Source: Flavisphingomonas formosensis
Lineage (GTDB): Bacteria > Pseudomonadota > Alphaproteobacteria > Sphingomonadales > Sphingomonadaceae
Length of the DNA: 64,000 nt
Reading direction: 5' to 3'
NCBI RefSeq assembly: GCF_009755815.1
Contig: NZ_WRPK01000004.1
Coordinates: 310,001-374,000, forward strand
Part shown: positions 1 through 10,985 of the stretch, piece by piece
How positions within the stretch are numbered: the stretch's first letter is position 1
Layout: every line of letters begins with the position of its first letter
Made by a program: the position numbers and the translations under genes
The notes under the pieces: generated by a model
Database searches by the model: none
The model's input: the letters and a program-made list of their open reading frames with translations, nothing else
What the model was told of the DNA's origin: nothing

Positions 1-1
1 C

Positions 2-721
<720 letters not shown>

Positions 722-727
722 ACTTGC

Positions 728-747
728 GCCCGGCCTTCGGGCCGGGC
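728..747 (+). terminator. UUCG-capped hairpin after eno
   Basis: An 8-bp perfect GC stem (GCCCGGCC / GGCCGGGC) is closed by a TTCG tetraloop, 7 bases after the enolase stop. There is no T-tract, so it is either a weak terminator or an RNA-stabilising 3' hairpin. Confidence 0.55.
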
Positions 748-787
748 CTCACCCGCGCGCCGGGAACATTGCCTATCGTTAACGAAC

Positions 788-804
788 AGCTGGCGCTGCC
801 AGCT
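788..804. other. Small perfect hairpin between eno and ftsB
   Basis: AGCTGGC and GCCAGCT pair perfectly around a 3-base loop. It is followed by an AT-rich stretch (805-826) that is the least GC-rich part of the gap and could carry the ftsB promoter. I cannot assign a defined -35/-10 pair. Confidence 0.35.
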
Positions 805-873
805 TAAATGTAGCTAAATATGTGGATTGCACACCTTTCGTCGCAATTCTCCTCTCAAAGGGCTTGCGTCGTG

Positions 874-889
874 GAATCATTGATGATTC
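874..889. promoter_or_regulatory. Two GANTC (CcrM-type) sites just before ftsB
   Basis: GAATC (874-878) and GATTC (885-889) lie within 20 bases of the ftsB start. GANTC is the target of the cell-cycle methyltransferase CcrM of alphaproteobacteria, and methylated sites near promoters can recruit GcrA. The sites are seen directly; a regulatory role is inference. Confidence 0.3.
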
Positions 890-892
890 TGT

Positions 893-1210
893 GTGGCAGT
901 GACCCGTTCTCGATCCGCTCTCTCCCTCATTCGCGCTGCCGCACCGGCGGCGCTGGCCGTGCTGGTGATCGTCAACTTTGCCGGTTACGCCTTGTTCGGT
1001 GCCAACGGGTTGCTGGCGTGGAGCGATTATCGCCATCGTCTGACCGAACGGAGCCAGGAGCTCGAGACGCTGAAGGCTGAGCAGGCGGTGCTGGCACATC
1101 GCGTCGCGCTGCTCGATCCGCGCAAGGTGGATCCGGATTATGCCGACGAACTGGTGCGCCGCGAGACTGGCCAGGTGCGCCCTGACGAAGTGATCCTGCA
1201 GATCCGCTAA
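893..1210 (+). CDS. ftsB: FtsB/DivIC-family septum formation initiator
   Basis: Small bitopic inner-membrane protein of the divisome (FtsQLB type), which helps activate septal peptidoglycan synthesis. The 105 residues show a short basic cytoplasmic tail, one transmembrane helix at about residues 15-35, and a periplasmic coiled coil (about 42-75, RHRLTERSQELETLKAEQA) followed by the short conserved region typical of the family (DPDYADELVRRETGQVRPDE). The GTG start at 893 is chosen because it sits immediately before the basic segment and TM helix. The eno-ftsB-pdhA order is a usual alphaproteobacterial arrangement. Two GANTC sites just upstream suggest possible cell-cycle control. Confidence 0.88.
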   Translation: MAVTRSRSALSLIRAAAPAALAVLVIVNFAGYALFGANGLLAWSDYRHRLTERSQELETLKAEQAVLAHRVALLDPRKVDPDYADELVRRETGQVRPDEVILQIR

Positions 1211-1311
1211 TTTTCCTGTTTTTAAGCGGTGCCGGGCGGGTTGCGCAGGGTGCGCGGCGCGTCCTATATGCCCTGCCGTTCACCCCTCCCCAGGGAACAG
1301 GAGCCAGAATT

Positions 1312-2378
1312 TTGGCAAGATCGACTACTCCTCGACGCGCACCTGCCAAGAAACAGGCTGCGCCAACCGCAGCGTCAAATCGCGAACGCCCAGACGAACC
1401 AGATCGGTACAAAGCCGACAAGGAGGAGATGCTCGAATTCTATCGCCAGATGCTTTTAATCCGTCGGTTTGAGGAAAAGGCGGGCCAGCTTTACGGTCTC
1501 GGGCTCATCGGTGGTTTCTGCCATCTGTATATCGGCCAGGAAGCGGTCGCCGTCGGCCTGCAATCCGCGCTCGAGGTCGGCAAGGACAGTGTCATCACCG
1601 GCTATCGCGATCATGGCCATATGCTCGCCTACGGCATCGATCCGAAGGTGATCATGGCCGAGCTGACCGGGCGGGCGGCCGGCATTTCGCGCGGCAAGGG
1701 CGGTTCGATGCACATGTTCTCGGTCGATCACGGCTTCTATGGCGGCCACGGTATCGTCGGCGCGCAGGTCAGCCTCGGTACCGGCCTTGCCTTCAAGCAT
1801 AAATATGCCGGGGATGGCGGTGTCTGCGTCACCTATTTCGGCGACGGCGCGGCCAATCAGGGCCAGGTCTACGAAAGCTTCAACATGGCCGAACTGTGGA
1901 AGCTGCCGGTCATCTTCGTGATCGAGAACAATCAATATGCGATGGGGACCTCGGTGAACCGCGCATCGGCCGAGGATCAGCTCTATCGCCGTGGCGAGAG
2001 CTTCCGGATCCCGGGCCTGCAGGTCGACGGCATGGACGTGCTCGCGGTGCGCGGCGCCGCCGAGGAAGCGGTCGCCTGGGTGCGGGCCGGCAAGGGCCCG
2101 ATCCTGCTGGAGCTCAAGACCTACCGCTATCGCGGCCATTCCATGTCGGATCCGGCGAAATATCGCTCGCGCGACGAGGTGCAGGCGGTTCGCGAGAAAT
2201 CCGATCCGATCGATCATCTCGCCAAGGAACTCGAGGCGCTCGGCGTCAAGGAAGACGATCTCAAGGCGCTCGACAAGCAGGTGCGTGCGATCGTCGCCGA
2301 AGCGGCCGATTTTGCCGAGCAGGCGCCGGAGCCCGAGGCGGGCGAGCTCTATACCGACGTTCTGGTGGGTGATTATTG

Positions 2379-2379
<1 letters not shown>
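1312..2379 (+). CDS. pdhA: Pyruvate dehydrogenase E1 component, alpha subunit
   Basis: Thiamine-diphosphate-dependent subunit of the pyruvate dehydrogenase complex, decarboxylating pyruvate and passing the acetyl group to a lipoyl arm. The protein is 355 aa, normal for alphaproteobacteria. Visible are [19 protein letters not shown] near the N terminus, the ThDP-binding motif [15 protein letters not shown] continuing into [16 protein letters not shown], and the phosphorylation-loop-like [11 protein letters not shown]. The TTG start at 1312 opens a Lys/Arg/Ala-rich N-terminal extension. The stop overlaps the pdhB start by one base (TGATG), so the two are translationally coupled. The E2 gene is not in the window. 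Confidence 0.97.
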
Positions 2380-3806
<1,427 letters not shown>

Positions 3807-3812
3807 GAGCCG

Positions 3813-3843
3813 TTTGTAAATGCGCCGAAGGCGCATTTACAAA
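3813..3843. terminator. Bidirectional hairpin terminator between pdhB and the Tad genes
   Basis: A 14-bp perfect stem (TTTGTAAATGCGCC with its exact complement) closes on a 3-base GAA loop. Because the arms begin with TTTGTAAA, the transcript ends in a U/A-rich arm in both directions. This fits termination of the converging pdhAB transcript (+) and the Tad-like transcript (-). Confidence 0.75.
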
Positions 3844-3916
3844 TAGACGCTAAGCGCTCGGGCAGCGGCGGCCGGACAGGCCCGTCGCTGCTCGCCCGCC
3901 GCGAAGCCGGTGTGGA

Positions 3917-4642
3917 TCAGGAACTGGTGAAGCTGTTGCAGCTTTTGACGCTGCCGGAGCCGGCGTACAAAGTCTGATCGGTACGCTGGCGGACGTTGAA
4001 CGCCGCCACATAGTTGAGCGTGCGCGTGCCCAGCAGCGGCGTCGCCAGCGGCACGAGCGGCTGATAGTCGTAAACGACTTCGACGAACATCACGGCAGTT
4101 CCGCTCAATGCCGCGATCTGGCGGCCGCTCGGGCCCATCGCGGTCGGCGTGCTGGTCGTTCCGTTGGTGGGGATCGACGTGGCCTGGCTGGAAGGAGCGG
4201 TCTTTTCCGTACCGTTTGTGATGATCGTGCCGGTGCTGGTCTTGGGAACGCCGTAGCTGGAGGTTACGTTCTTGACCCCGACGCAGCGCTGCCAGCGGAT
4301 CCACTGCTTGCCGCCATCCGTCGAATAGGTGGAGGTGGGTTCGAGGTCGGAAAGGATGACCCGGCCCTTGTTGCCGAAATCGATGCCGTTGCCGACCAGA
4401 ATCGCGCCCTGCATCACTTCGTTTATGTCGTCTTCGGTGATCTGCTGTCGGACGCGGCTGGCATTGTCGGCCACGGTCATCGCGATCTGGCTGCAGCGCA
4501 GATTGGCGATGGCAAAGTGGACCACCTCGATGCCCATGAGACCCAGGGTAAGCAGCACCGGCGCGGTAATCGCGAATTCGATGAGCGCGAGGCCGGACTG
4601 GTCCCGACGCAGCCGCCGCAGGCGTTCGATCACAGCTTGCAT
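3917..4642 (-). CDS. TadE/TadG-family pseudopilin-like protein
   Basis: Small pilus-assembly-type protein of 241 aa. The N terminus has the TadE signature: a basic leader, then DQSGLALIEFAITAPVLLTL with Glu at the pseudopilin +5-like position, running into a single hydrophobic helix (about residues 17-42). The remainder is a Thr/Ser/Gly-rich periplasmic region with one or two Cys. It is last in a three-gene minus-strand unit (VWA protein, TadE, this gene) and overlaps the upstream stop by 13 bases; a GTG three codons later (4633) would give the GTGA overlap used elsewhere here. TadE-like proteins are minor pseudopilins in Flp/Tad pilus systems. No prepilin peptidase, ATPase or secretin lies in this window. 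Confidence 0.8.
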   Translation of the reverse strand: MQAVIERLRRLRRDQSGLALIEFAITAPVLLTLGLMGIEVVHFAIANLRCSQIAMTVADNASRVRQQITEDDINEVMQGAILVGNGIDFGNKGRVILSDLEPTSTYSTDGGKQWIRWQRCVGVKNVTSSYGVPKTSTGTIITNGTEKTAPSSQATSIPTNGTTSTPTAMGPSGRQIAALSGTAVMFVEVVYDYQPLVPLATPLLGTRTLNYVAAFNVRQRTDQTLYAGSGSVKSCNSFTSS

Positions 4643-5238
4643 TGGACGACTGCCTGCGAGCCATAAGGCTGGTTGCGCATCACCGTATTGGCGGTGACGG
4701 TTTCCATGCTGTCCCAGCCCATCAGGCGATCCACGGGAACGATGGCCGGGAAATCGACCTTCACCGAATAATAGACGATGTCGTCCGAGCCGCCGAGGCC
4801 GGTCGTGCCGGCGCTTGAAGCATTGTCATATTTGCCGTTGTTGTTGGCATCATAATAGCATTCGTGTCCGGCATCGTACACGCCATTGTGATAGGGACTC
4901 TTGGTGTCCGTGGTTTCCTGCCATTTCTCGCCGACGCCGACGCCGGAAAATTGCGAATAGCTGCGCTTGGTGATCGTGATCGTGGCGTTGCTCGCATAAG
5001 CCTGGATCTGGCCGCGGACATAGGTGTCGATCTGATCCGACGTCTGCCCGCCGACCGTGGCCAGGCGCGCGGCCCGATGAACCGTACCTTCGACGCCCGC
5101 GCCGATATAGGATCGATAACCGAAATCGAACATCACCAGCAGGATCATGCACAGCGGCAGGGCGACCAGGGCGAACTCGATCACGGTCACGCCTTCGTCA
5201 TCCGCGCCGATGCGCTTCAGTCGGCCGAGCCGTGTCAC
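4630..5238 (-). CDS. TadE-like pilus assembly protein
   Basis: 202-aa pseudopilin-like protein. After a short basic segment (TRLGRLKRIGADDEG) comes the TadE motif VTVIEFALVALPLCMILLVM, with a conserved Glu just inside the membrane helix, and then a periplasmic domain rich in Tyr, Asn and Gly with a few Cys. I chose the GTG at 5238 because it overlaps the stop of the upstream VWA gene as GTGA and puts the TadE motif about 15 residues from the start; a longer reading frame upstream lies inside the VWA gene. It probably acts with its two neighbours in an Flp/Tad-type surface structure. The exact role of this paralogue is unknown. Confidence 0.82.
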   Translation of the reverse strand: MTRLGRLKRIGADDEGVTVIEFALVALPLCMILLVMFDFGYRSYIGAGVEGTVHRAARLATVGGQTSDQIDTYVRGQIQAYASNATITITKRSYSQFSGVGVGEKWQETTDTKSPYHNGVYDAGHECYYDANNNGKYDNASSAGTTGLGGSDDIVYYSVKVDFPAIVPVDRLMGWDSMETVTANTVMRNQPYGSQAVVQCKL

Positions 5239-6911
5239 TGCGTCAGCCTCAGGGCGCCGATATTCTTGCCGATCTGCACGAACTTGTCGTTGAGATCCGA
5301 CGAGTTGGAGGCGGTGAACACCTGATTGCTGTTGCTCGCGCAACTCGACAGATCGGCATCGGGCGTCTGGGCAAAGGCGAGCACCCAGACTGAGACGCCC
5401 TTGGCCTTCACCGTGCTGCAGACCAGCTTGAAGCGCTGGCGGTGGCGATTGCCCTGATCGGTTTCATTCGAGCTGCTGCCGCCGGGTGTGACCCTCGCAT
5501 CGTACTTCTCGATGCCGTAGGTGGTGTAGAGCTTGTCGTAGCCGGTATCGAGCAGGCCGTCGGTCATGAAGATGATGAAGCGAGACACCGGCATGTTGTT
5601 GTAGGTGTTCGGATTGTCGGCCTTGAAGATGCCGTCCGGCGAGATGAAAGTTCCTCCCCAGATGATGCCATTGTCGTGGTAGGTGCCGCCATTGGGCGAC
5701 AGCGTGTTGAGATAGGTCGAAAGGTCGGCGCGCGCCCATTCCTTGAGCCGCACCGCTTCCGCCGGGCAGGCCCACTGCGGCTTGTTCGCTTCGCCGCCAT
5801 ATTGATAGGCATTGGTCGGAAGATATTCTACTTCTGGCCAGAACGGCTTCCATTTGGTGGTATTGTCTGTTGTCGGCACCTTATCGATATCAAGATCATA
5901 GGCCGCCGCCGGTATATTTGCGGTAGAGGAGGTTAGCGTATTGGTCGTCTGCCTTTCTTCGATGCAGCCAGCCCAGGTGGCAGATTTTGCCGGACCTCCG
6001 ATAATCGGGGCCAGAGGAACCGACTTGCCGGCGACATAGTCGGCAATGTTGATCGTCTGGGGACCATATTTGAAATAATAGCATGTGCCGCCGCTGTAGA
6101 GGCCGCCATTATTGTTACAGGTGCTGCTGGATGTGGTGGTGCTCGTGCCGTTCGGCATGCGGGATTGATATTGGTAGCTCGTAGTCTGGATGAAGCTGGA
6201 ATTGAAGTCCCGGAGGATTTTTCCGACATTGACGCTGCTCGAGTAGGGCACGATGCTATAACGCAGCCGCAGGCCGACGCTGTCGAGTTGATCCTGGACC
6301 GGTTTCAGCGTGTCAAAGAGCGCTAGCACCGCCTTGCGAAGTGCAACGATCTTTGTGTCTGTGTCGGTATAGACGGCCTTGTCGGCCATCGATCCGGTCG
6401 TATCGAGTACCAGCACGATATCGGTATTGACAAAATCCTGGCGTGACGAGCAGGTCGCGGAGATCGGCAGCGTCTTGTATCCGGCGATCTGCATGATCGT
6501 CGTCGGGATGGTTGTGTTGGCCGATACGCGCACCGTTGTCGCGTCACTGGGATCGGTGCTGACGACGGGCGTGAAGCCCTTGGTTCCGAACGCGCCGGTT
6601 CCATCGACCCCGGCGGTGCCGGTGTTGAAGTTGAAATTGAAGAATTTGTTTGCCTCGGCGATGTCGCCGCTGTCCAACGCTCCGCTGCCCATCAGGCGGC
6701 GCCCGGCCAGAGCGGCCGCATCGCAGGCGAGCTGCAGGCGTGCCTGGGCCATGTAGGTGCGGGCGAGATCGACGCCCGAGCCGATCAGGAGCATCAGCGG
6801 GATGAGCGCCGCCGCGACGATCGCCAGCGTGTTGCCCCTGCGATCATGCAGTAAACGGATCAAAAACGGCTGCCGTCCTTCCCCGGCTCCACCCTTGTTC
6901 CTGTCGTTCAT
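5235..6911 (-). CDS. TadG-like protein with von Willebrand factor A domain
   Basis: 558-aa membrane-anchored protein. A cytoplasmic N terminus ending in DRRGNTLAIVAAALIPLMLL gives a TadG-type helix (about residues 27-50), followed by a 'Flp pilus assembly TadE/G-like' region. A VWA domain begins at about residue 165 with the metal-ion-dependent adhesion motif DTTGSM (Asp170) and runs to the C terminus (RFIIFMTDGLLD). It contains several Cys and Thr/Ser/Asn-rich stretches typical of a secreted region. Start ATG at 6911 (MNDRNKGG) is preferred over upstream codons lacking a ribosome site. It is first in the three-gene unit; its stop overlaps the TadE start. Likely an adhesin-like or assembly subunit of a Tad pilus; the ligand is unknown. 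Confidence 0.83.
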   Translation of the reverse strand: MNDRNKGGAGEGRQPFLIRLLHDRRGNTLAIVAAALIPLMLLIGSGVDLARTYMAQARLQLACDAAALAGRRLMGSGALDSGDIAEANKFFNFNFNTGTAGVDGTGAFGTKGFTPVVSTDPSDATTVRVSANTTIPTTIMQIAGYKTLPISATCSSRQDFVNTDIVLVLDTTGSMADKAVYTDTDTKIVALRKAVLALFDTLKPVQDQLDSVGLRLRYSIVPYSSSVNVGKILRDFNSSFIQTTSYQYQSRMPNGTSTTTSSSTCNNNGGLYSGGTCYYFKYGPQTINIADYVAGKSVPLAPIIGGPAKSATWAGCIEERQTTNTLTSSTANIPAAAYDLDIDKVPTTDNTTKWKPFWPEVEYLPTNAYQYGGEANKPQWACPAEAVRLKEWARADLSTYLNTLSPNGGTYHDNGIIWGGTFISPDGIFKADNPNTYNNMPVSRFIIFMTDGLLDTGYDKLYTTYGIEKYDARVTPGGSSSNETDQGNRHRQRFKLVCSTVKAKGVSVWVLAFAQTPDADLSSCASNSNQVFTASNSSDLNDKFVQIGKNIGALRLTQ

Positions 6912-7044
6912 GTCCGCCAATGTCTTCCAGCTTTTCCACATCCGACCGGTTAATGAGACAAAAAGGTATAAATTCCGCTGAAACGTCAGGGTTAATTTCC
7001 GATTGCGCACGGTCGGCCGCGGAAATGCGCGAAGAAGGAGGCGA

Positions 7045-7719
7045 ATGATTTCTTTACCATCGGTGACGGACCCGGAGCGCAGGCTCTCCCTAGCCTATGC
7101 TCCGGCGGCGGCGCGGGCCTCGCTGGCGACCTTGTGGGCGCTGGACGAGCGCTTCGCGACGGTGCTCGCGTCCACGACCGAGTCGGGCATTGGCGCCATC
7201 CGCCTCGCCTGGTGGCGGGAGGCTCTGCAGAGGCTCGACGCGGGGGTGGTACCGCCCGAGCCGCTCCTGCAGGCGATCGGCCAGCATCTGGTGCCGGCCG
7301 GCGTGTCGGGACAGCTCCTGTCCGGCCTCGAGGATGGCTGGCTGCCGCTGCTCGGCGAGCTGGATGCGCGCGGGCTCAGCGATCATGGCCGCGAGCGGGG
7401 CGGTCGCCTGTTCCGGATCGCGGCGTCGTTGCTGGGCGTCGAAGCCAGCGAGGACCTTGTCCGCGAAGGAGAGGCCTGGGCGTTGACCGATCTGGCCTTC
7501 CACCTCAGTGATCGCGCGGCTGCCGAGCGTGCGCTGGTTCTGGCACGCGCGCGGTGGGATGCGGCGCCGCCCTATCGCTGGCCGCGCCCGCTGCGATCGA
7601 TCGGGATACTCGCCTCGCTCGGGCGCGCCGACGCGGTGTCCGGTTTCGATCAGCCGCGCACGCAGGGATCGCCCGGCCGCGTGCTGCGTGCGCTCTGGCA
7701 CGGGCTGACAGGGCGCTGA
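7045..7719 (+). CDS. Squalene/phytoene synthase-family protein
   Basis: 224-aa all-helical protein related to squalene/phytoene synthases, with the family-like segment GIGAIRLAWWREALQRLD and later RGGRLFRIAASLLGV. It is shorter than catalytic trans-isoprenyl synthases (about 280-350 aa), and I do not see the two Asp-rich DxxxD substrate-Mg motifs. It may therefore be a non-catalytic relative such as the NDUFAF6-like group used in complex I assembly, rather than a carotenoid enzyme. The start at 7045 is set by a near-perfect ribosome site (GAAGGAGG, 4-base spacer). It is divergent from the Tad operon and followed by an EF-hand gene on the same strand. Confidence 0.72.
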   Translation: MISLPSVTDPERRLSLAYAPAAARASLATLWALDERFATVLASTTESGIGAIRLAWWREALQRLDAGVVPPEPLLQAIGQHLVPAGVSGQLLSGLEDGWLPLLGELDARGLSDHGRERGGRLFRIAASLLGVEASEDLVREGEAWALTDLAFHLSDRAAAERALVLARARWDAAPPYRWPRPLRSIGILASLGRADAVSGFDQPRTQGSPGRVLRALWHGLTGR

Positions 7720-7760
7720 GGCTGTTTTACTCTGCCGGTCAGGGGTTGAGGGGGCATAGC

Positions 7761-8231
7761 ATGAGGTGGATCGTTTCGGGCATTGGCGGGGTTCTGCTGC
7801 TGGTCGCGCTCGGCATCGTCGTCTGGCGCACCTCGGCCGTTGCGGAGGGGCCGGTGCCGCCGCCGCCAGCCGGCGTTGCCGTCGCCTCTCCGGTTGCGCC
7901 CGTTCCCGTCGCGGACCCGCCGCAAGCGGAGGAGAAGACGCGCGAGGAGAAGCGCTTTGCCCGCTACGACAAGGACAAGAACGGCCAGGTCGGCCGCGAA
8001 GAATATCTGGCGGCGCGGCGCAAGGCCTTTGCCAAGCTCGATACCAATGGCGACGGCAAGCTGGATTTCGAGGAATATGCGGTGAAGACTACGAAGAAGT
8101 TCGCGGATGCCGATGCCGACCGATCGGGCGCGCTCACTCCGGCGGAGTTCGCGAAGACCCGCGTCGTGCGCAAGGCGAGCGCGCGCTGCGCCTGTCCGCC
8201 GCCGGCCACCGGGAAGAACGAGGAGGAATAG
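7761..8231 (+). CDS. Membrane-anchored/secreted EF-hand protein
   Basis: 156 aa. An N-terminal hydrophobic segment (RWIVSGIGGVLLLVALGIVV) serves as signal anchor, followed by a Pro/Ala/Val linker. Three EF-hand-like calcium loops follow: DKDKNGQVGREE, DTNGDGKLDFEE and DADRSGALTPAE, the first two being canonical 12-residue loops. The C terminus has a Cys-Ala-Cys-Pro-Pro tail. Probably a periplasmic calcium-binding protein, common and functionally undefined in sphingomonads. The start ATG at 7761 is the first codon giving a proper signal segment. It converges on trmFO with a gap of 16 bases. Confidence 0.8.
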   Translation: MRWIVSGIGGVLLLVALGIVVWRTSAVAEGPVPPPPAGVAVASPVAPVPVADPPQAEEKTREEKRFARYDKDKNGQVGREEYLAARRKAFAKLDTNGDGKLDFEEYAVKTTKKFADADADRSGALTPAEFAKTRVVRKASARCACPPPATGKNEEE

Positions 8232-8247
8232 GCCCCGCGGCCGATCG

Positions 8248-9558
8248 TCAGGCTGCCCAGGCGGCGAGATCGGCGCGCGCGCGTGCCGCCATCAACGCCT
8301 TGCGGTCGGCCTTGCGCGATTTGCCTTCGAGCGGTGGGAACAGCCCGAAATTGACGTTCATCGGTTGATAGCTGTCGGCGTCGGCGCCGCCGGTAATATG
8401 GCCCAGCAGGGCACCCAGCGCTGTGGTCTGCGGCGGCGCGGCGAGGGTGCTGCCGGCAATCTCGGCGGCGGCGAAGCGTCCCGCCAGCAGTCCGACGGCG
8501 GCTGATTCCACATAGCCCTCGCAGCCGGTGATCTGGCCTGCGAAGCGGACGTGCGGCGCGGTCTTCAGCCGCAGCGTGGGATCGAGCAACCGGGGCGACT
8601 GGATGAAGGTGTTGCGGTGCAGACCGCCCAGCCGCGCGAACTCCGCCTTCTCCAGCCCGGGTATGGTGCGGAACAGGCGCACCTGCTCGGCATGTTTCAG
8701 CTTGGTCTGGAAGCCGACCATGTTCCACAGCGTGCCGAGCGCATTGTCCTGGCGCAGCTGGACCACCGCCCATGGCCAACGTCCGGTGCGTGGATCATCG
8801 AGGCCTACCGGCTTCATCGGCCCGTAGCGCAGCGTGTCGAGCCCGCGCTCGGCCATGACCTCGATCGGCATGCAGCCTTCGAAATAGGGCGTGTCGCGCT
8901 CCCACTCCTTGAACTCGGTCTTCTCGCCGGCCAAGAGCGCGGCGTGGAAGGCGAGATACTGCTCCTTGGTCATCGGGCAGTTGATATAGTCCTTGTCGCC
9001 CTTGTCCCAGCGCGAGGCCATCCAGCAGATGTCCATGTCGATCGAGTCGCGATGGACGATCGGAGCGATCGCGTCGAAGAAGGCGAGCGCATCCTCGCCC
9101 GTGGCACCGGCGATCGATGCCGCCAGCCCGCCGGCGGTGAGAGGGCCCGTCGCGACGATCACCGGGCCATGCTCGGCCGGCGGCAGCGCGTCGATCCGCT
9201 CGCGCACCACCTCGATCAGCGGATGCACCTCGATTGCCGCGGTGACGGCGTCGGCAAACCCCTCCCGATCGACGGCCAGCGCCGATCCGGCCGGAACACG
9301 ATGCGCATCGGCGCAGCGCAGGATGAGCGAACCCAGTGCGCGCATCTCGGCATGGAGCACACCGACCGCGTTGCGTTCGGCATCGTCGGACCGGAAGCTG
9401 TTGGAGCAAACGAGCTCGGCGAGCCGGTCGGTCTGGTGCGCGGGTGTCTCCTCGACGCCGCGCATTTCGGAAAGGCGCACGCGCACGCCCGCTTCGGCGA
9501 GCTGCCAGGCGGCCTCGGATCCGGCGAGGCCGCCGCCGATGATGTGGATATGCTTCAT
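8248..9558 (-). CDS. trmFO: Methylenetetrahydrofolate--tRNA-(uracil-5-)-methyltransferase TrmFO
   Basis: FAD- and folate-dependent enzyme that makes 5-methyluridine at position 54 of tRNA (T-loop), using methylenetetrahydrofolate. 436 aa, normal for the family. Features: N-terminal dinucleotide-binding motif [14 protein letters not shown]; the conserved catalytic-region cysteine in [12 protein letters not shown] (Cys51, same position as in the characterised Bacillus enzyme); [14 protein letters not shown] with the second conserved Cys; C-terminal [14 protein letters not shown]. Transcribed alone, convergent with the EF-hand gene and divergent from the DUF488 gene. Confidence 0.97.
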   Translation of the reverse strand: MKHIHIIGGGLAGSEAAWQLAEAGVRVRLSEMRGVEETPAHQTDRLAELVCSNSFRSDDAERNAVGVLHAEMRALGSLILRCADAHRVPAGSALAVDREGFADAVTAAIEVHPLIEVVRERIDALPPAEHGPVIVATGPLTAGGLAASIAGATGEDALAFFDAIAPIVHRDSIDMDICWMASRWDKGDKDYINCPMTKEQYLAFHAALLAGEKTEFKEWERDTPYFEGCMPIEVMAERGLDTLRYGPMKPVGLDDPRTGRWPWAVVQLRQDNALGTLWNMVGFQTKLKHAEQVRLFRTIPGLEKAEFARLGGLHRNTFIQSPRLLDPTLRLKTAPHVRFAGQITGCEGYVESAAVGLLAGRFAAAEIAGSTLAAPPQTTALGALLGHITGGADADSYQPMNVNFGLFPPLEGKSRKADRKALMAARARADLAAWAA

Positions 9559-9611
9559 CGCGCGGCGGATAGCGGATCGCTCCGCCGCTGGAAATGCTTT
9601 AGGATCGCGGC

Positions 9612-10049
9612 ATGGCGTTGCGCATCTTCACCATCGGCTATGAGGGCACGACGCAGGACGGGCTGATCGCGGCGCTGCAGGCGGCCGGAGTCGAGCGGCT
9701 GATCGACGTGCGGGCGGTACCCTTGTCGCGCAAGCCAGGCTTTTCCAAGAATGTCCTCGCTGCCGGCTTGCGTGCCGCCGGGATCGATTATGTGCATTTG
9801 AAGGCGCTCGGCACGCCTCCGGAAGGGCGCGAGGCGGCGCGCAAGGGCGATCGCGGCGGGCTGGAAACTTCTTATGCCGGCCAACTCGCTTTGCCCGAGG
9901 CCATGGTGCAGGCCGAGCAGATGCTCGATATGGCCCGCGACAAGCCTTCCGCGTTGCTCTGCTTCGAGCGGGATCCGCATCGCTGCCACCGCAGCCTGCT
10001 GCTCGATGCGGTGGCGAACGGCGCTGAGGTCGTCGATCTTTTTCCCTGA
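9612..10049 (+). CDS. DUF488 domain-containing protein
   Basis: 145-aa cytoplasmic protein of the DUF488 family: N-terminal [17 protein letters not shown], central [17 protein letters not shown], and a C-terminal cysteine/histidine motif [16 protein letters not shown]. The last motif is highly conserved and suggests a metal or nucleotide-related active site, but the family has no established reaction. It starts 53 bases from trmFO on the opposite strand and is followed by a VOC-family gene on the same strand. Confidence 0.85.
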   Translation: MALRIFTIGYEGTTQDGLIAALQAAGVERLIDVRAVPLSRKPGFSKNVLAAGLRAAGIDYVHLKALGTPPEGREAARKGDRGGLETSYAGQLALPEAMVQAEQMLDMARDKPSALLCFERDPHRCHRSLLLDAVANGAEVVDLFP

Positions 10050-10109
10050 TCGCGAGTGCGGGATAGGGGCAACGCTCATCCACGAGCTGAGCAGACACAG
10101 GAGCAGGAC

Positions 10110-10496
10110 GTGATCGATCATATCGGCTTTCCGGTCAGCGACTTCGAGATTTCCTACGCTTTCTATCTCGCGGCGCTGGCGCCGATCGGGGTCGAGCCGC
10201 TGATCACTGTCACGCCCGAGCAGAGCGGCAGCGGCACGCATGTCGGCTTCGGCGCGGGCGGCCATCCCTTTTTCTGGATCGGGAGCGACGGCGCACCCGC
10301 GGGTGCCACGCACGTCGCCTTCACCGTGGAGAGCCGTGCTCTCGTCGATGCTTTCCACAAGGCCGCGCTGGCCGCTGGCGGGCGGGACAATGGCGCGCCC
10401 GGCATCCGCCCGCATTATCACGCCAATTATTACGGCGCCTTCGTGCTGGATCCGGACGGCAACAATATCGAGGCGGTCTGCCATCGGCCGGCGTGA
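10110..10496 (+). CDS. VOC (glyoxalase/bleomycin resistance-like) family protein
   Basis: 128 aa, one vicinal-oxygen-chelate domain: first beta strand IDHIGFPVSDFEISYAFY, central GATHVAFTVESRALVDAFH, and terminal YYGAFVLDPDGNNIEAVCH, carrying the usual metal-ligand positions (His4, His near residue 72, Glu near the end). The GTG start at 10110 is preceded by AGGAG at good spacing and puts the His of DHIGF at the usual position. Family members include glyoxalases, dioxygenases and resistance proteins; the substrate cannot be told from sequence. Confidence 0.85.
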   Translation: MIDHIGFPVSDFEISYAFYLAALAPIGVEPLITVTPEQSGSGTHVGFGAGGHPFFWIGSDGAPAGATHVAFTVESRALVDAFHKAALAAGGRDNGAPGIRPHYHANYYGAFVLDPDGNNIEAVCHRPA

Positions 10497-10668
10497 ACGG
10501 GAGAGAAGACGCTGAAGAGGCGTTGCTCCTGCGCGGGGCACGCACCCGTGGAGACACTATTGCGGAATTTATCGTCATCGCGACCTTGGGCGGGATGACG
10601 GGCGTGCTTCATGCTCTCTGTTGGGAATGGTCCCGAAAGAGAGAAATAGGACTCCCCGGCCCGTGCGT
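10497..10668. other. Intergenic gap with inverted repeats between VOC and DUF952 genes
   Basis: 172 bp between two converging genes. It contains a GTCATC/GATGAC inverted repeat (listed separately) and CTCTCT near 10616 with AGAGAG near 10640, which could pair. No credible gene is visible. Confidence 0.5.
10573..10600. repeat. Short GTCATC...GATGAC palindromic element
   Basis: CGTCATC and GATGACG form 7-bp arms around a 14-base loop. The same arm sequence (CGTCATCCCG) recurs at 13944 and 29152, suggesting a dispersed intergenic repeat; this copy is short and degenerate. Confidence 0.45.
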
Positions 10669-10985
10669 TTATTCCGCCGTGTGAAGCCGTGTCGCGATGA
10701 CGGCACTCATCGGCAGCGGCGCGTAGAGGTGGGGGAAGAGGGCACCGCCCCGTGAGACTTCCCAGCGCACGGCCTCGCCCAATGGCGCGAGTGCGATTTC
10801 GGCGAGGACGAGGCCTGACTGGCCGGCGAAATGCCTGGCCAGCGTCTCCGCGAGCTGCTCATCAGTGGACAGGTGGATATAGCCGTCGGCGAGGTCCACC
10901 GGCGCCCCCCTGAACACGCCGGCGGCCTCGAAATCCGCCCATTGCTCGGCAGTCAGTATCTTCCACGCGGCCGCGGGATGGGCGC

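Noticed and set aside
972-1421. Long reading frame on the minus strand across ftsB and the start of pdhA
   Set aside because: Arg/Ala/Pro-rich antisense shadow in GC-rich DNA; the plus-strand genes have clear families and ribosome sites.
6950-6995. CtrA box upstream of the Tad genes
   Set aside because: Two TTAA words are present but not in TTAA-N7-TTAA spacing.
10493-10684. 63-codon frame after the VOC gene
   Set aside because: Runs through inverted repeats, overlaps both flanking genes, and has no ribosome site or recognisable composition.
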